From Mucilaginibacter flavus (GTDB taxonomy: Bacteria > Bacteroidota > Bacteroidia > Sphingobacteriales > Sphingobacteriaceae): a DNA stretch of 34,667 bases. The stretch spans positions 1 to 34,667 of the forward strand of contig NZ_JAUFPS010000084.1 in assembly GCF_030409315.1 (NCBI RefSeq). Direction: 5' to 3'. Shown here one piece after another: positions 32,762-34,667 of this stretch; the stretch's first letter is position 1, and each line of letters opens with the position of its first letter. The notes under the pieces are model-generated. The model was not told the origin of the DNA. It saw only the letters and a program-made list of their open reading frames with translations, and did no database searches. Both the position numbers and the translations under genes were made by a program.

Positions 32762-32893
32762 TAGTTCACTTGTTCATTAGTTCATTGGTGGATAGTTCAT
32801 TAGTTCACTTGTTCATTGGTAAATAGTTCAGGAGTCTGGAACATTTGCCGTCTGCAAGTACTAATGAACCAATGAACAAGTGAACCAATGAAC
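32756..32893. repeat. Octamer-array inverted repeat, copy B, spanning a start and a stop codon
   Basis: The left side (32756-32833) has seven complete GTTCAYTR octamers (GTTCATTA, GTTCACTT, GTTCATTA, GTTCATTG, then GTTCATTA, GTTCACTT, GTTCATTG), two 7-base units (GTGGATA at 32788, GTAAATA at 32819) and a final partial unit. The right side (32862-32893) is four reverse-complement units (TAATGAAC, CAATGAAC, AAGTGAAC, CAATGAAC). The first octamer contains the ATG of the TIGR01777 gene (minus strand). The last supplies the final base of the TAG stop of the DUF2867 gene. No room is left for other leader sequence. Confidence 0.9.
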
Positions 32894-34338
32894 TAAACCC
32901 CTTCCCCATAATGTATAATTTCTTTTGCCATGCCGTTAAAAATAAACAGGTGGAACGGCCACATGGCGTACCAGTATAAGCGCCCCCACAGGCCGTTAGG
33001 CCTAAAGGTAGCAACCTGGCTCAGGTTTTTCTTTCCGTTGCGTTCAATTATTTTAAATTCAAGCCAGGCCTCGCCAGGTAATTTCATTTCGGCATATAAC
33101 AGTAAACGCTTATTTTGTTTATCGGCCAGTAAAACCCGCCAAAAATCAATCACATCGCCCGGGCCTATATTGATGCTGCTGGTACGGCCACGCCTTGAAC
33201 CTACGCCGCCAAACAGCTTATCTAAAAAGCCGCGGATGTTCCAGATCCAGTCCCAATAGTACCACCCCCGGTTACCGCCTATCGACATAAAATTGGTAAA
33301 CACATCCTGGCTCTCCCTTTCAAAAGGCATTTTAACCTTGTACTCCAGTGTGCCGTTTTGCGGCACTTTTATCTGATCCATAAAACCCGAGTGAAGATAA
33401 CCTTGATTCAACGCATCCTTCCAGCTGGATACAATAGAGTTTTGCTCTATTTTAACAAAGGCCAGGTTAAGGGCTTCCTCGTAGCTGATGCACTTACGTT
33501 CCACAACATCATCAATGCTATGATCACGCATAATGGTTTCGTTTTTCATACTGTCTACCAGGCTTTGGGCCAGTGTGTAACTGGTAGATGTTACAAAGTA
33601 TAGCCAGTATGATGATATTTTAGGTGATAGAAACGGGATGATAAAAATATGCCGTTTAAGCTTACGCACTTTAGCGTAAATGAGCATCATATCTTTAAAG
33701 GATAAAATATCCGGGCCGCCAATGTCAAAAGTTTTATTGAAGCTTTTTTCGTTCAGCATTACGCTTTCCAGGTAACCTAACACATCGCGTATGCCAATAG
33801 GTTGGCAACGGGTTTTTACCCAGCGCGGCACTGTCATGATGGGTAATTTTTCGGTAAGGTCGCGAATGATCTCAAATGAGGCGCTGCCCGAGCCTATGAT
33901 GATGGCCGCTCTTAAAACAGTTAAGGCCGATTTGCCTTCTTTTAATACATCCTCTACATGCCTACGCGATTCGAGGTGTTTGGATAGATTATCATCATTG
34001 GTAATGCCGCTTAAAAATATGGTTTGCCTGCAATGGGTTTTATCCAACGTGTGAACAAAATTATAGGCCGATAAAGCCTCTAAAGCTGCAAAATCTGCCG
34101 CTTGCGACATGGAATGCACCAGGTAATAAGCGGCATCAATATCTTCAGGAAAGGTTTCAATACTTTGTTCGCGCAATAAATCGCCGGTAATAAGGGTAAC
34201 TTTATTGCCAAAATCGCTTTGTTCATGAAAGCGGCGCTTATCACGTACCAGGCAAACCACCTCATGCCCTTTCTCCAGCAAAACAGGGATAAGCCTTGTT
34301 CCTATATATCCGTTAGCACCGGCAAGTAAAACCTTCAT
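32893..34338 (-). CDS. NAD(P)-binding SDR with DUF2867 domain
   Basis: A 481-residue protein. I use ATG 34338 (MKVLLAGANGYIGTRLIPVL); a GTG three codons earlier is less likely. Residues 1-220 are an atypical SDR domain with the GANGYIG dinucleotide loop, YYLVHSM, and SGITNDD. DUF2867 covers about 330-475 (VFTNFMSIGGNRGWYYWDWI, GDVIDFWRVL, LYAEMKLPGEAWLEF, and LWGRLYWYAMWPFHLFIFNG), a START-like lipid or ligand domain. The reaction is unknown. It heads an operon with the TIGR01777 SDR and photolyase, a grouping I recall from other bacteria alongside light-response genes. A hairpin lies just upstream of its ATG. Confidence 0.9.
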   Translation of the reverse strand: MKVLLAGANGYIGTRLIPVLLEKGHEVVCLVRDKRRFHEQSDFGNKVTLITGDLLREQSIETFPEDIDAAYYLVHSMSQAADFAALEALSAYNFVHTLDKTHCRQTIFLSGITNDDNLSKHLESRRHVEDVLKEGKSALTVLRAAIIIGSGSASFEIIRDLTEKLPIMTVPRWVKTRCQPIGIRDVLGYLESVMLNEKSFNKTFDIGGPDILSFKDMMLIYAKVRKLKRHIFIIPFLSPKISSYWLYFVTSTSYTLAQSLVDSMKNETIMRDHSIDDVVERKCISYEEALNLAFVKIEQNSIVSSWKDALNQGYLHSGFMDQIKVPQNGTLEYKVKMPFERESQDVFTNFMSIGGNRGWYYWDWIWNIRGFLDKLFGGVGSRRGRTSSINIGPGDVIDFWRVLLADKQNKRLLLYAEMKLPGEAWLEFKIIERNGKKNLSQVATFRPNGLWGRLYWYAMWPFHLFIFNGMAKEIIHYGEGV

Positions 34339-34667
34339 ATAAGTCACAACAACCTAAAAGGCAGGCTGTTTTAGGTTGCGTATATCTAAAAGAAGATTAC
34401 TGTGCGATTACAACTGTGGGCTCTGTTTCTTGTGGGTTTGGGGGGTAATGGATAAAGGGTTTTCCCAGGCTCTGTATATCGGCGACGACTCACCCGGTCT
34501 ACGCTTCGCTGGACCTGCCCTCTCTCCGGTAAACCGCAAAGAGGGCTTAAAAAAACAAAATTTCCTCGCCCCTCTATGCGGCGCAGCCGGAGAGAGATTC
34601 TGTGTTAATTATCAAATAATTTTTAATTTTGTTTTATTAAGGCGGCTTTAAAGCCAGCCTGTTTAGG
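34339..34667. repeat. Terminal intergenic region: leader hairpin and CTCTCTCCGG inverted repeat
   Basis: No gene is convincing here. CAACCTAAAA (34350-34359) and TTTTAGGTTG (34369-34378) form a 10-bp hairpin 11 bases upstream of the SDR ATG, so it would be in the leader or act as an operator. CCTCTCTCCGG with CCGCAAAGAGG (34519-34544) is largely the reverse complement of 34571-34596 (CCTCTATGCGG with CCGGAGAGAG). The last bases (AGCCAGCCTGTTTAGG) echo the CCTAAA/CAGCCTG content of the leader hairpin, so 34350-34667 might be one composite element cut by the window edge. Confidence 0.5.

Noticed and set aside
34376..34651. 91-codon plus-strand frame at the right end
   Set aside because: It runs through inverted repeats, has no recognisable domain or signal, and looks like chance coding.

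Overview
This 34.7 kb window looks like chromosomal DNA of a Bacteroidota member, most likely Sphingobacteriaceae of the Mucilaginibacter/Pedobacter kind. Supporting signs are a gliding-motility lipoprotein GldB, a large secreted subtilase with a C-terminal type IX secretion sorting domain, many Bacteroidota-type lipoproteins, promoter -7 elements of the TAnnTTTG type, starts without strong Shine-Dalgarno sequences, and intergenic repeats of kinds I associate with this group. The genus is inferred by eye. I see no tRNA, rRNA, CRISPR array, phage or intact insertion sequence.

Layout, left to right. (1) 0.2-3.7 kb: a DUF6702 protein, diverging from a translationally coupled HupE/UreJ-type membrane protein and M1 metallopeptidase. 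(2) 3.7-6.1 kb: an AT-rich gene for a MORN/YwqK-like plus TonB-C-terminal-domain protein, a repeat-filled gap, then two small exported Cys-rich proteins. (3) 6.1-8.0 kb: overlapping quinone-redox genes (ygiN-like and mdaB-like), divergent from a LysR regulator. (4) 8.2-10.9 kb: a lipoprotein acid phosphatase, a 42-residue DUF2256 gene, a DASH-type cryptochrome and an orphan antitoxin-like gene. (5) 11.0-16.9 kb: sucA-sucB (2-oxoglutarate dehydrogenase E1 and E2, the E2 with two lipoyl domains), a DUF4349 lipoprotein and a small membrane protein. (6) 17.1-23.8 kb: gldB divergent from nadE, then the giant S8 protease. (7) 23.8-28.8 kb: a DUF4440 protein and serine hydrolase operon, a small outer-membrane-like protein, gamma-glutamyltransferase and a MarR regulator. 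(8) 29.0-34.3 kb: two FKBP-type lipoproteins (one with tandem domains), convergent with a minus-strand operon of DUF2867 SDR, TIGR01777 SDR and CPD photolyase.

Functionally, the core genes (sucAB, nadE, gldB) are housekeeping for this phylum. Two separate loci, DUF2256 + Cry-DASH and photolyase + two SDRs, look like parts of a light/UV-response gene set.

The most unusual feature is intergenic. At least eight different repeat types, many of them inverted pairs able to fold into long hairpins, fill the gaps. Most start within a few bases of a stop codon (after the DUF6702 gene, the small membrane gene, gldB, nadE, ggt, marR and the DUF2867 SDR gene). The clearest is an octamer-array family (unit about GTTCAYTR) present twice. 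One copy fills the whole space between two operon genes and contributes the start codon of the downstream gene.
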